Source of the DNA: Streptomyces sp. NRRL F-6492
GTDB taxonomy: Bacteria > Actinomycetota > Actinomycetes > Streptomycetales > Streptomycetaceae
Direction: 5' to 3'
NCBI RefSeq assembly: GCF_001280125.1
Contig: NZ_LGEG01000237.1
Location: forward strand, 1 to 49,359
Length of the DNA stretch: 49,359 nt
The position numbers were made by a program, and so were the translations under genes. Every line of letters begins with the position of its first letter. Position 1 is the stretch's first letter. A model generated the notes under the pieces. It saw only the letters and a list, made by a program, of their open reading frames with translations, did not search any database and was not told the origin of the DNA. Below, piece by piece: positions 36,837-45,704 of the stretch.

Positions 36837-37769
36837 ATGAGACTCGGAGTCCTCGACGTCGGTTCGAACACGGTGCACCTCCTGGTGGTCGACGCACACC
36901 CCGGCGCCCGCCCGCTGCCCGCCCACTCCCACAAGGCGGAGCTGCGCCTCGCCGAACTCCTCGACGCGCGGGGCGCGATCGCACCCGACGGCGTCGAGCG
37001 GCTCGTCGCGACCGTCCGGGACGCGCTCCACGCCGCCGAGGACAAGGGCTGCGAGGAGGTGCTGCCGTTCGCGACCTCCGCCGTGCGCGAGGCCGTCAAC
37101 GCCGACGCCGTCCTGGCCCGGGTCAAGGACGAGACCGGCGTCGACCTCCAGGTCCTCACCGGCGAGGAGGAGGCCCGCCTCACCTTCCTCGCCGCCCGCC
37201 GCTGGTTCGGCTGGTCCGCCGGCAAGCTGCTCCTCCTGGACATCGGCGGCGGTTCCCTCGAAGTGGCGTACGGCATCGACGAGGACCCCGACACGGCCGT
37301 CTCCCTGCCGCTCGGCGCGGGCCGGCTGACCGCCGGCTGGCTGCCGGGCGACCCGGCCGACAGCGCCGACGTGAAGGCGCTGCGCCGCCACGTGCGCGCG
37401 CAGATCGCCCGTACGGTCGGCGAGTTCAGCCGCTTCGGCCGCCCCGACCACGTCGTCGCCACCTCCAAGACCTTCAAGCAGCTGGCCAGGATCGCCGGGG
37501 CGCCCGGTTCGAGCGAGGGCCTGCACGTCCAGCGGAACCTGACCCGCAGGTCCCTGGAGGAGTGGGTCCCGCGCCTCGCCGGGATGACCGTCGTCGAGCG
37601 CGCGGCCCTGCCGGGCGTCTCCGAGGGCCGCGCCGCCCAGCTCCTCGCGGGCGCCCTCGTCGCGGAGGGCGCGATGGACCTCCTCGGCGTGGAGGAGCTG
37701 GAGATCTGCCCCTGGGCCCTGCGCGAGGGCGTCATCCTGCGCCGCCTGGACCACCTGCCGGAGGAGTGA
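36837..37769 (+). CDS. Ppx/GppA-family phosphatase
   Basis: 310 residues from ATG 36837. Signatures: [19 protein letters not shown] (phosphate 1), [26 protein letters not shown] and [16 protein letters not shown] (phosphate 2), ending [16 protein letters not shown]. These enzymes hydrolyse polyphosphate or the 5' phosphate of pppGpp. The length, at 310 residues, fits the short actinobacterial form with no HD-type C-terminal domain. In actinobacteria such short versions usually act on polyphosphate, but specificity cannot be told. It is followed by a large palindrome and the isomerase gene. Confidence 0.92.
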   Translation: MRLGVLDVGSNTVHLLVVDAHPGARPLPAHSHKAELRLAELLDARGAIAPDGVERLVATVRDALHAAEDKGCEEVLPFATSAVREAVNADAVLARVKDETGVDLQVLTGEEEARLTFLAARRWFGWSAGKLLLLDIGGGSLEVAYGIDEDPDTAVSLPLGAGRLTAGWLPGDPADSADVKALRRHVRAQIARTVGEFSRFGRPDHVVATSKTFKQLARIAGAPGSSEGLHVQRNLTRRSLEEWVPRLAGMTVVERAALPGVSEGRAAQLLAGALVAEGAMDLLGVEELEICPWALREGVILRRLDHLPEE

Positions 37770-37799
37770 GACCGCAGGAGTGGGACCGGGGGAGTGCGG

Positions 37800-37827
37800 C
37801 CGGGGGCGGGGGCGCCCCCGCCCCCGG
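37800..37827. terminator. 28-bp perfect palindrome after the phosphatase gene
   Basis: CCGGGGGCGGGGGC is directly followed by GCCCCCGCCCCCGG, 31 bp after the stop. It is probably a transcription terminator or attenuator, because the next gene starts 77 bp later. It is built of G and C only. Confidence 0.6.
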
Positions 37828-37904
37828 GGCGGAACCGGCGCGACCGGAACGGGCGTGACCCGAACCACCCTCCGGCCCCCCGGCCCGCCCCGTACCCTGT
37901 CTGC

Positions 37905-38741
37905 GTGGCAGAACCAGTGGTGCGCGTCCCGGATGCGAAGGTCGCCCTGTCGACGGCCTCGGTCTATCCGGAGTCGACGGCGACGGCCTTCGAGATCGCC
38001 GCGCGCCTCGGCTACGACGGCGTCGAGGTCATGGTGTGGACCGACCCCGTCAGCCAGGACGTCGAGGCCCTGCGCCGGCTCTCCGACTACCACCGGGTGC
38101 CGATCCTGGCCGTCCACGCCCCCTGCCTGCTCATCACCCAGCGCGTCTGGTCCACCGACCCGTGGGTCAAGCTCCGGCGGGCCCGGGCGGCGGCCGAGAA
38201 GCTCGGCGCGTCCACGGTCGTCGTGCACCCGCCGTTCCGCTGGCAGCGCCAGTACGCCCGGGACTTCGTGAGCGGCATCTGGCGGATGGCGGACGAGACC
38301 GACGTCCGGTTCGCCGTCGAGAACATGTACCCGTGGCGGTACAAGGACCGCGAGATGCTCGCGTACGCCCCCGAGTGGGACGTCACCAAGGACGACTACC
38401 GGCACTTCACCGTCGACCTCTCGCACACCGCGACCGCCCGCACCGACGCCCTCGCCATGATCGACCGCATGGGCGACCGGCTCGGCCACGTGCACCTCGC
38501 CGACGGCCGGGGGTCGGCCAAGGACGAGCACCTGGTCCCGGGGCGCGGCACCCAGCCCTGCGCCGAGCTCCTGGAGCGGCTCGCGGTCACCGGCTTCGAC
38601 GGGCACGTCGTCATCGAGGTCAACACCCGCCGCGCGATGTCGGCCGCCGAGCGCGAGGCCGACCTCGCGGAGGCCCTCGCCTTCACCCGGCTCCACCTCG
38701 CCTCCGCCGCCGGCCGCCCCTCCCGGACCCCGCGCCCGTGA
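37905..38741 (+). CDS. Sugar phosphate isomerase/epimerase-like TIM barrel
   Basis: 278 residues from GTG 37905. TIM-barrel features of the xylose isomerase-like family: [67 protein letters not shown] (metal Glu), [23 protein letters not shown] (His/Asp) and [10 protein letters not shown] (metal Glu). Substrate is unknown. Neighbours (phosphatase before, TetR regulator after) give no pathway clue. The TetR gene starts 16 bp downstream, so they are probably co-transcribed. Confidence 0.88.
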   Translation: MAEPVVRVPDAKVALSTASVYPESTATAFEIAARLGYDGVEVMVWTDPVSQDVEALRRLSDYHRVPILAVHAPCLLITQRVWSTDPWVKLRRARAAAEKLGASTVVVHPPFRWQRQYARDFVSGIWRMADETDVRFAVENMYPWRYKDREMLAYAPEWDVTKDDYRHFTVDLSHTATARTDALAMIDRMGDRLGHVHLADGRGSAKDEHLVPGRGTQPCAELLERLAVTGFDGHVVIEVNTRRAMSAAEREADLAEALAFTRLHLASAAGRPSRTPRP

Positions 38742-38757
38742 CGCCCCCGGAACTCCC

Positions 38758-39447
38758 GTGACCGAACCGGACCCCGCGACCGTGACCGAACCGGGCCCCG
38801 CAGCCGAACCGGACCCCGCGCCCGCGGCCGGATCCGAACCGGCCCCCGCCCCCCGCCGCCGCGGCCGCCCCTCCCGTACCGCCGAGGAGAGCGGGCCGGG
38901 GGCGCGCGCACGCATCCTGGAGGCGGCCCGCGACCAGTTCGCCGAGCGCGGCTACGACAAGGCCTCGGTGCGCGGCATCGCCCGCGCGGCCGGGGTGGAC
39001 CCGGCGCTCGTGCACCACTACTTCGGGTCGAAGGACGAGGTCTTCGCCGCCGCCGTCGAGGTCTCCTTCGAGCCCGCGACCGTCGTCCCGGCGATCGTCT
39101 CCGGCCCCCGCGACGCCATCGGCGAGCGCCTCGCCCGCTTCTTCATCGGCGTCTGGGAGAACCCGGCCAGCCGCGCCCCGCTCCTCGCGATCGTGCGCTC
39201 CGCGCTGACCCACGAGGCGGCGGCCGCGGTCCTCCGCACCTTCGTGCTGCGGCGGCTCCTGGAGCGGATCGCCGCCGAGCTCGACGTGCCGGACCCGAAG
39301 TTCCGCGCGGAGCTGGCCGCCTCCCACATGATCGGGATCGCGATCCTGCGGTACGTGATCCGGGTCGAGCCGCTGGCCTCCGCCGACCCGGAGGAGATCG
39401 TCGCCCGGGTGGCCCCGGCCCTCCAGCGCTATCTGACCGAGAGCTGA
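38758..39447 (+). CDS. TetR-family regulator
   Basis: 229 residues from GTG 38758. A low-complexity N-terminus ([24 protein letters not shown]) of about 32 residues ends in an Arg-rich patch ([10 protein letters not shown]). The helix-turn-helix follows: [45 protein letters not shown] (in pieces: [37 protein letters not shown]). The ligand domain has a helical pattern ([37 protein letters not shown]). It is possible that the real protein starts within the extension. It lies 128 bp upstream of ilvD, and a TGTCCG dyad between them is a candidate site. Confidence 0.9.
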   Translation: MTEPDPATVTEPGPAAEPDPAPAAGSEPAPAPRRRGRPSRTAEESGPGARARILEAARDQFAERGYDKASVRGIARAAGVDPALVHHYFGSKDEVFAAAVEVSFEPATVVPAIVSGPRDAIGERLARFFIGVWENPASRAPLLAIVRSALTHEAAAAVLRTFVLRRLLERIAAELDVPDPKFRAELAASHMIGIAILRYVIRVEPLASADPEEIVARVAPALQRYLTES

Positions 39448-39488
39448 CCGCGAGCCCCGAGGGGCACCTGACCGAAAGCTGAACAGCC

Positions 39489-39505
39489 TGTCCGACATGC
39501 GGACA
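39489..39505. promoter_or_regulatory. 17-bp inverted repeat upstream of ilvD
   Basis: TGTCCG-ACATG-CGGACA is a perfect 6-bp dyad, with a third TGTCC half site at 39509-39513. It lies between the TetR gene and ilvD. An operator for the TetR regulator or for an amino-acid regulator is plausible; function is inferred. Confidence 0.55.
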
Positions 39506-39575
39506 CACTGTCCAGATCTTGGTCCGGCGGCGTACGCTCGAAGGCAAGCACACCCGTCACGAGGAGCGAGCGACG

Positions 39576-41429
39576 ATGCCCGAGCTGAGGTCCCGCACTG
39601 TCACCCACGGCCGCAACATGGCGGGCGCACGCGCCCTTATGCGCGCCTCCGGTGTACCCGGCGCGGACATCGGCCGGAAGCCGATCATCGCGGTTGCCAA
39701 CTCCTTCACGGAGTTCGTCCCCGGCCACACCCACCTCCAGCCGGTCGGCCGGATCGTCTCCGAGGCCATCACGGCCGCCGGGGCCATCCCCCGCGAGTTC
39801 AACACCATCGCCGTCGACGACGGCATCGCGATGGGCCACGGCGGCATGCTCTACAGCCTGCCCTCCCGCGACCTGATCGCGGACAGCGTGGAGTACATGG
39901 TCGAGGCGCACTGCGCCGACGCCCTGATCTGCATCTCCAACTGCGACAAGATCACCCCCGGCATGCTGATGGCCGCCCTGCGCCTGAACATCCCGACGGT
40001 CTTCGTCTCCGGCGGCCCGATGGAGTCCGGCCGCGCCACCCTCGTCGACGGCACGGTCCGCACGCTCGACCTGGTCGACGCGATCTCCGACGCCGTGAAC
40101 CCCGACATCTCCGACGAGGACATCCTCCGCATCGAGGAGAACGCCTGCCCGACCTGCGGCTCGTGTTCCGGCATGTTCACCGCCAACTCGATGAACTGCC
40201 TGACCGAGGCCATCGGCCTCTCCCTCCCCGGCAACGGCTCGGTGCTCGCCACCCACACCGCCCGGCGCGCCCTCTACGAGAACGCCGCCCGCACGGTCGT
40301 GGACATCACCCGCCGGTACTACGACGAGGACGACGACTCCGTCCTGCCGCGCTCGATCGCCACCCGCGCCGCCTTCGAGAACGCCATGGCCCTCGACATC
40401 GCCATGGGCGGCTCCACCAACACGATCCTGCACCTGCTCGCCGCCGCCCAGGAGGCCGAGCTCGACTACGGCCTGAGCGACATGAACGAGGTCTCGCGCC
40501 GGGTCCCCTGCCTGGCCAAGGTCGCCCCGAACGTCGCCAAGGACCGCACGTACTACATGGAGGACGTGCACCGCGCCGGCGGCATCCCCGCCATCCTCGG
40601 CGAGCTCTACCGCGCGGGCCTGCTCAACGAGGACGTCCACTCCGTCCACTCCCGCTCCGTCAAGGAGTGGCTGGACGCCTGGGACGTGCGCGGCGGCTCC
40701 CCCTCCGAGGAGGCCGTCGAGCTGTGGCACGCGGCCCCCGGCTGCGTCCGCTCCGCGACCGCCTTCTCCCAGTCCGAGCGCTGGGAGGCCCTCGACACGG
40801 ACGCGGCGAACGGCTGCATCCGCGACGCGGAGCACGCCTACTCGAAGGACGGCGGCCTCGCGGTCCTGCGCGGCAACCTCGCCGTCGACGGCTGCGTCGT
40901 GAAGACGGCCGGCGTGGACGAGTCCATCTGGACCTTCGAGGGCCCGGCGGTCGTCTGCGAGTCGCAGGACGAGGCCGTCGAGAAGATCCTCAACAAGCGG
41001 GTCAAGGACGGCGACGTGGTCGTCATCCGCTACGAGGGCCCCAAGGGCGGCCCCGGCATGCAGGAGATGCTCTACCCGACCTCCTTCCTCAAGGGCCGCG
41101 GCCTGGGCAAGACCTGCGCCCTGGTCACCGACGGGCGCTTCTCCGGCGGCACCTCGGGCCTCTCCATCGGCCACGCGTCCCCCGAGGCGGCCTCGGGCGG
41201 CACGATCGCCCTCGTCGAGGACGGCGACCGCGTCCGCATCGACATCCCGAACCGCTCGATCGACCTCCTCGTCGACGAGGACGTCCTCGCGGCCCGCCGC
41301 GAGGCCCTCGGCGGGGTGTACGCGCCGAAGAACCGCGAGCGCAAGGTCTCGGCGGCGCTGCGGGCGTACGCGGCGATGGCGACGAGCGCCGACAAGGGCG
41401 CGGTCCGGGACGTGACGAAGCTGGGCTGA
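39576..41429 (+). CDS. ilvD: Dihydroxy-acid dehydratase
   Basis: 617 residues from ATG 39576 (GAGGAGC ahead). IlvD dehydrates dihydroxy acids in valine and isoleucine synthesis and feeds pantoate for pantothenate. Motifs: [37 protein letters not shown] (cluster Cys), [19 protein letters not shown] (two further Cys), [19 protein letters not shown] and [23 protein letters not shown]. Length is as in E. coli. It is followed by a strong terminator. No other branched-chain genes are in the window. Confidence 0.97.
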   Translation: MPELRSRTVTHGRNMAGARALMRASGVPGADIGRKPIIAVANSFTEFVPGHTHLQPVGRIVSEAITAAGAIPREFNTIAVDDGIAMGHGGMLYSLPSRDLIADSVEYMVEAHCADALICISNCDKITPGMLMAALRLNIPTVFVSGGPMESGRATLVDGTVRTLDLVDAISDAVNPDISDEDILRIEENACPTCGSCSGMFTANSMNCLTEAIGLSLPGNGSVLATHTARRALYENAARTVVDITRRYYDEDDDSVLPRSIATRAAFENAMALDIAMGGSTNTILHLLAAAQEAELDYGLSDMNEVSRRVPCLAKVAPNVAKDRTYYMEDVHRAGGIPAILGELYRAGLLNEDVHSVHSRSVKEWLDAWDVRGGSPSEEAVELWHAAPGCVRSATAFSQSERWEALDTDAANGCIRDAEHAYSKDGGLAVLRGNLAVDGCVVKTAGVDESIWTFEGPAVVCESQDEAVEKILNKRVKDGDVVVIRYEGPKGGPGMQEMLYPTSFLKGRGLGKTCALVTDGRFSGGTSGLSIGHASPEAASGGTIALVEDGDRVRIDIPNRSIDLLVDEDVLAARREALGGVYAPKNRERKVSAALRAYAAMATSADKGAVRDVTKLG

Positions 41430-41444
41430 GCCCGGAGACGTACG

Positions 41445-41482
41445 CGAGGGGGCCGGGGCCTTCCGAAGCCCCGGCCCCCTCG
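41445..41482. terminator. Terminator after ilvD, shared with the kinase gene
   Basis: CGAGGGGGCCGGGGC (41445-41459) pairs perfectly with GCCCCGGCCCCCTCG (41468-41482) across the loop CTTCCGAA. It lies between the convergent ilvD and Ser/Thr kinase genes. Confidence 0.92.
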
Positions 41483-41505
41483 TGCGTACGGCTTTCGCGA
41501 CGGGC

Positions 41506-43704
41506 TCACCAGGACGCCGGGTCGCGCGCGTCCACCGCGAAGACCGAACCGTCCGGCGCCGTCCCGAACACCCGGTCGCCGGCGACCAGCGGCGCGGGCA
41601 CCAGGGGCACGTACCCGAGCCGCCCGTTCGCCAGGCGCGGCCGGGTCTGGCCGGCGAGCGCCCCGCGCGCGGTGTCCACGGCGAGCAGCCGCCCGTCCTG
41701 GACGGAGAAGTAGAGCCGGTCGCCGGGCCCGGCGACCGGCTCGGAGACGTTGCCCGCGGCCGTCTCCAGGTCCCACAGCACCCGCCCCTTCCCGGCGGCG
41801 GTGTCGAAGGCGGTCACGTGCCCGTCCGCGCCGAGCAGGTACACGACGGCGCCGCGCACGACGGCGCCCCGGAGGTCGAACCGCTGCGGCAGGACCAGCC
41901 GGCGCACGGGGCCGGCCCCCTCCTCGCCGGGACCGAGCAGGACGAGCGAGTCCGTCAGGGCGCCCTCGTAGCGGGAGGCCAGGACCAGCGAGCCGCCCCC
42001 GGTGTACCCGAGCGGTTCGAGATCGCCCTCCAGGTTCCGCCCCCGGACCACCGCGCCGGTCCGGGGCTCGACCACGCCCACGCGCGTGTGCGTCCCGTCG
42101 GCCGAGATCTCGGACACCACGAGCAGACCCGAGCGCGCGTCGTACGGTCCGGTGCGCGGCGCCCCGAAGCCGGTCAGGCCGTGCCGCCACAGCTCCTTCC
42201 CGCCGCGCGCGTCGACCGCCCGGACCCCGCCGACCCCGTCCGTCAGGACGACGGCGGAACCGGCCGGCCGGTGGACCTCGGGAAGGCCCGAGCGGGCGCT
42301 CCAGAGCGGGGAGCCGTCCCCGGTCGCGTACGCCCGCAGCGGGCCCGTCGGCGCGGCGGCACCGACCGGGCCGCCCGCCCCCTTGCCGAGGAGCGCGGGC
42401 GCGCGCGGCGCCTCCCCCTCGACGGGCGCGGTCCGCGACCACAGGACCTGCCCCGTCACCGGGTCGAGCCGGGCGACGGCGACGCCCCGGACCGCGCAGT
42501 ACAGCGCGTCCCCGCCGCCGGCGCAGGCGGGAGCCGCCGGCGGCCCCTGCCTCTGGAGCCCGGTGTGCCAACCCTCGAAGGCGGTGGCCACCTTGTCCGG
42601 GCGCGGCGGCGCGGCCGCGGGCCCGCCGTCGCGCGCGGGGCCCAGCGCCGCGTACAGACCGGCCCCGGCGAGCACGAGCGCACCGGCGACGGCGAGCGTC
42701 GGGCGCGGCCGGAGCCACCCGCCGAAGCGGCGGCCCCGGCGGGCCGGGACCGGCGCGGGAGCCCGTACCGGCGTGTCCGCGTCCCACGCGGGCGCGTGCC
42801 CCGGCTCGTCACCGCCCCCGCCGCCGCCCGGCAGCGCGGGCCGCCGCCGCTGTGCCGGTATGAACGCCTCCGCCGCGTACGAGGGCGGTTGCAGCGCCCG
42901 CATGATCTGGGCCGGGGTCGGCCGCTCCGCGGGCTCCTTGGCGAGGCAGCGCGCGACGAGCGGCGCCAGCTCGCCGGGCACGCCCGTCAGGTCGGGCTCG
43001 TCGTGGACGACCTGGTACGCCACGACGTACGGGCTGTCGGAGTCGAACGGGCCGTGCCCGGTCGCCGCGTGCACCAGGACCGAGCCGAGCGCGAAGACGT
43101 CCGCCGCCGGACCGACCTCGCGCGGCCGCTGGAACTGCTCGGGCGCCATGAATGGCGGCGAGCCGATCAGCTTGCCCGTCTCGGTGCGCAGGTCGCTGTC
43201 GACGGGCCGGGAGATGCCGAAGTCGATGACCTTGGGCCCGGTGTCGGTCAGCAGGACGTTGCTGGGCTTGAGGTCCCGGTGCACGACCCCGGCGCGGTGG
43301 ATGTCGCGCAGCGCCTCCGCGAGCCCGGCGGTGAGCCGGCGCAGCTCGGCCGGGGACAGCGGACCGTTCCGCTTCACCTGGTCGGCGAGGGTGGGGCCGG
43401 GGACGTAGAGGGTCGCCATCCAGGGGCGCACGGCGTCGGGGTCGGCGTCGACGACCGGCGCGGTGAAGGCCCCGCTGACCTTGCGGGCGGCCGCGACCTC
43501 CTGGCGGAAACGCGCCCTGAACTCGGGGTCCTCCGCGTACCGCGCGTGCACGACCTTGACCGCGAGCCGCAGTCCGGAGGCCGAGGAGGCGAGGTGCACG
43601 ACGCCCATGCCGCCCGCGCCCAGACATGCCTGGAGGCGGTAGTCGCCCGCGTACTCGGGCCCCTCCGCTTCCCGGTCGGCACCGGTACCGCGCAACGGTG
43701 GCAT
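41506..43704 (-). CDS. Receptor-type Ser/Thr protein kinase with beta-propeller sensor
   Basis: 732 residues from ATG 43704. The Hanks-type kinase domain covers about 20-285: GAGGMGVVHLAS (P-loop), Lys50 in RLAVKVVH, HRDLKPSNVLL (Asp144) and KVIDFGISRPVD (DFG 161-163), SPPFMAPEQFQ. A Pro-rich juxtamembrane region and a TM helix (about 334-353) follow. The outer part (about 380-732) carries PQQ-type blade repeats (LDPVTGQVLWSRTAP; VDARGGKELWRHGL; FDTAAGKGRVLWDLE; VDTARGALAG). The catalytic residues are all intact. The signal that the propeller binds is unknown. It converges on ilvD. Confidence 0.93.
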   Translation of the reverse strand: MPPLRGTGADREAEGPEYAGDYRLQACLGAGGMGVVHLASSASGLRLAVKVVHARYAEDPEFRARFRQEVAAARKVSGAFTAPVVDADPDAVRPWMATLYVPGPTLADQVKRNGPLSPAELRRLTAGLAEALRDIHRAGVVHRDLKPSNVLLTDTGPKVIDFGISRPVDSDLRTETGKLIGSPPFMAPEQFQRPREVGPAADVFALGSVLVHAATGHGPFDSDSPYVVAYQVVHDEPDLTGVPGELAPLVARCLAKEPAERPTPAQIMRALQPPSYAAEAFIPAQRRRPALPGGGGGGDEPGHAPAWDADTPVRAPAPVPARRGRRFGGWLRPRPTLAVAGALVLAGAGLYAALGPARDGGPAAAPPRPDKVATAFEGWHTGLQRQGPPAAPACAGGGDALYCAVRGVAVARLDPVTGQVLWSRTAPVEGEAPRAPALLGKGAGGPVGAAAPTGPLRAYATGDGSPLWSARSGLPEVHRPAGSAVVLTDGVGGVRAVDARGGKELWRHGLTGFGAPRTGPYDARSGLLVVSEISADGTHTRVGVVEPRTGAVVRGRNLEGDLEPLGYTGGGSLVLASRYEGALTDSLVLLGPGEEGAGPVRRLVLPQRFDLRGAVVRGAVVYLLGADGHVTAFDTAAGKGRVLWDLETAAGNVSEPVAGPGDRLYFSVQDGRLLAVDTARGALAGQTRPRLANGRLGYVPLVPAPLVAGDRVFGTAPDGSVFAVDARDPASW

Positions 43705-43860
43705 CGCCCACCCCCGTGTGATTCCCCGTCACCTCGCGCCCGCGTGCGCGACGCGACGAGCCTAGTCGATGGCGCCTCCGATGTCGGTGGGGCTTGCTAG
43801 CCTGCGCGTCGCGGAGAGTGAAACTCGGCGGAGCGCTTTTGCGCCAAGGGGGAGAACGCG

Positions 43861-44181
43861 ATGGACACCAATGGCATGACGGCGGCGGGACCGGCCGTGG
43901 CGACGGCGGTGACGACGGTGACGGCGGCGAGCGGCACCCGCTACCCGGTCGCACCGGGCCACCGCCTCAACGTGCGCTCGGGCCCGGGCACCCAGTACCC
44001 GGTCGTCCGCTCGCTGCCCCTGGGCGCCACGGTGGCGATCTCCTGCCAGAAGTACGGCGAGTGGGTCACCGGCCCGTACGGCACCACCCGCGTCTGGGAC
44101 GCCGTCGCGCCGGGGGAGTACGTCTCCGACTCCTACGTGCGCACGGGCAGCGACGGCTTCGTGGCACCGCGCTGCGCCTGA
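43861..44181 (+). CDS. SH3-domain protein (bacterial SH3b)
   Basis: 106 residues from ATG 43861, with GGGGGAG 5-10 bases ahead. The N-terminal 25 residues are Ala/Thr/Val-rich (TAAGPAVATAVTTVTAASG), not a convincing signal peptide. Residues about 33-100 form an SH3b domain: HRLNVRSGPGTQYPVVRSLPLGATVAISCQ followed by GEWVTGPYGTTRVWDAV and YVSDSYVRTGS. Such domains bind peptidoglycan or act as adapters. Two cysteines could form a disulfide. It is divergent from the kinase gene, 156 bp away, so a functional link through a shared promoter region is possible but unproven. Confidence 0.8.
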   Translation: MDTNGMTAAGPAVATAVTTVTAASGTRYPVAPGHRLNVRSGPGTQYPVVRSLPLGATVAISCQKYGEWVTGPYGTTRVWDAVAPGEYVSDSYVRTGSDGFVAPRCA

Positions 44182-44215
44182 CCCCCTCCACCGCCGCCCG
44201 GGGATAATCGACCTC

Positions 44216-44770
44216 GTGAGCGACGACGAGCAGACCCCCCGCACGGCAGGCGGCACGGAAGAGGGAAAGGCCGCCGGGAGCACCGCCGACACCACCGGTG
44301 GCCCCCGGCCCGAGGAGATCCGTTTCTTCGGCACGACCTGGGTCGACCACGGCGGCCACTACGCGCTGCGCCGCGCCGGCCTGGCCGCCGGCGCGCTCGC
44401 CGCCGCCGTCGCGGCCTGCCTCGTGCTGCGCTTCGCCTTCCAGGGCCTGCGGATCGCGAACACCGGCGGCCTCGTCAACGGCCTGGTGATCGTCATGTTC
44501 GCGGTCTGCAGCGCCATCGCCTGCCGCAAGACCTGGGAGGGCTTCCGGCGCCGCTCGGACGACCCGGCCCGCGAGGAGTCCCTGCGCAGCCTCAAGGCGA
44601 TCGGCTTCATCGGCTCGCTCCTCGCGTACGGCGCCCGCTGCCTGGTCGAGGCCCCGGGCGAGAAGCTGCGCCGCGCCGAGTACGAGACGGCCCTCGCCCG
44701 GTACGAGAAGCGCCGCGGCTCCCGCACGGGCAACCCGGCCGCCCGCAGGAAGCCCAAGCGCGGCAAGTAA
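44216..44770 (+). CDS. Conserved two-TM membrane protein
   Basis: 184 residues from GTG 44216. A hydrophilic start of about 45 residues (SDDEQTPRTAGGTEEGKAAG) leads to FFGTTWVDHGGHYALRRAGL, a first TM helix (AAGALAAAVAACLVLRFAF), a second (LVNGLVIVMFAVCSAIACR), and a charged basic tail (LRRAEYETALARYEKRRG; ARRKPKRGK). There is one more moderately hydrophobic helix (AIGFIGSLLAYGARCLV). No known domain; Streptomyces annotations call such proteins integral membrane protein. Function unknown. Confidence 0.8.
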   Translation: MSDDEQTPRTAGGTEEGKAAGSTADTTGGPRPEEIRFFGTTWVDHGGHYALRRAGLAAGALAAAVAACLVLRFAFQGLRIANTGGLVNGLVIVMFAVCSAIACRKTWEGFRRRSDDPAREESLRSLKAIGFIGSLLAYGARCLVEAPGEKLRRAEYETALARYEKRRGSRTGNPAARRKPKRGK

Positions 44771-44789
44771 CCCGACACCTTCCGGAGGC

Positions 44790-44818
44790 TTGACCGACGG
44801 CACCTCCAGGCGCACTAT
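44790..44818 (+). promoter_or_regulatory. Promoter of the ABC exporter operon
   Basis: TTGACC (44790-44795) and CACTAT (44813-44818) are separated by 17 bp. Transcription would start at about 44825, within a base or two of the ATG at 44826, suggesting a leaderless mRNA. An inverted repeat overlaps the -10 and start. Confidence 0.65.
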
Positions 44819-44834
44819 TCATCGCATGATGAAT
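44817..44834. promoter_or_regulatory. 18-bp inverted repeat over the ABC operon start
   Basis: ATTCATC-GCAT-GATGAAT is a perfect 7-bp dyad that covers the -10 element and the ATG codons at 44826 and 44829. A repressor bound here would block initiation; none is encoded adjacent. Confidence 0.7.
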
Positions 44835-45704
44835 TACTCGGCGGGCGGAAGCGGCGGCCGGGCCGGAACCGCCGACCGGGCGGCGATCACCGCCCGCGCC
44901 CTCACCACCGTCCGCGGCGACCGCACCGTCCTGCGCGGCCTCGACCTCACCGTCCCGGCCGGCCGCGTCACCGGCCTCCTCGGCCCCTCCGGCTGTGGCA
45001 AGACCACCCTCATGCGCGCGATCACCGGCACCCAGGCCAAGGTCGGCGGCACCCTCACCGTCCTCGGCCGCCCCGCCGGCGACCCGGCCCTCCGCTCCCG
45101 CATCGGCTACGTCACCCAGGCCCCCTCCGTCTACGACGACCTCACCGTCCGCCAGAACCTCGACTACTTCGCCGCCGTCCTCCTCCCCGGCCGCGCCCAC
45201 CGCCACGAGCGCCGCGCCGCCGTCGACCGGGCCGTCGCCGACGTCGACCTCACCTCCCGCGCCGACTCCCTCGCCGGCCGGCTCTCCGGCGGCCAGCGCA
45301 GCCGGGTCTCCCTCGCCGTCGCCCTCCTCGGCACCCCCGAACTCCTCGTCCTCGACGAACCCACCGTCGGCCTCGACCCCGTCCTCCGCCGCGACCTGTG
45401 GGACCTCTTCCACCGCATCGCCGCCGACCGCGGCACCACGCTCCTCGTCTCCTCCCACGTCATGGACGAGGCCGAGCGCTGCCACCGGCTCCTCCTCATG
45501 CGCGAGGGCGAGATCCTCGCCGAGGACACCCCCGAGGCCCTCCGCCGCCGCAACGACACCCCCACCGTCGAAGAGGCCTTCCTCCACCTCGTCGACGCGG
45601 CGGCCGCCCGCGAGGAGCGACACCCCCGAGCGGCCCACCAGGAGCAGGACCACCACCAGGACCACCACCAGGACGAGCACCAGGACCAGGAGCCCCGGCC
45701 ATGA
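44826..45704 (+). CDS. ABC exporter ATP-binding subunit with His-rich tail
   Basis: 292 residues from ATG 44826; the adjacent ATG 44829 or a TTG at 44790 are alternatives, but the TTG lies inside the promoter. Walker A is GLLGPSGCGKTTLMR, the Q-loop YVTQAPSVYDDLTV, signature RLSGGQRSRVSLA, Walker B LLVLDEPTVGLDP and H-loop VSSHVMDEAERC. The C-terminal tail after DAAAAREERHP is a His/Gln/Asp run (DHHQDHHQDEHQDQ) encoded by CACCAGGAC repeats. The stop overlaps the permease start (ATGA), so the pair is coupled. Related DrrA/ABC-2 exporters move drugs or lipids. Confidence 0.92.
   Translation: MMNYSAGGSGGRAGTADRAAITARALTTVRGDRTVLRGLDLTVPAGRVTGLLGPSGCGKTTLMRAITGTQAKVGGTLTVLGRPAGDPALRSRIGYVTQAPSVYDDLTVRQNLDYFAAVLLPGRAHRHERRAAVDRAVADVDLTSRADSLAGRLSGGQRSRVSLAVALLGTPELLVLDEPTVGLDPVLRRDLWDLFHRIAADRGTTLLVSSHVMDEAERCHRLLLMREGEILAEDTPEALRRRNDTPTVEEAFLHLVDAAAAREERHPRAAHQEQDHHQDHHQDEHQDQEPRP
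45636..45690 (+). repeat. Short CACCAGGAC-type tandem repeat encoding a His-rich tail
   Basis: Repeats of 6, 9 and 12 bp based on CACCAGGAC (45641-45690) encode the alternating His-Gln-Asp tail of the ABC ATPase. It is in frame and purely coding. Confidence 0.8.

Noticed and set aside
44790..44825. TTG start for the ABC ATPase at 44790
   Set aside because: It coincides with the -35 element and lies only about one base after GGAGG; the ATG at 44826 begins normal protein sequence.
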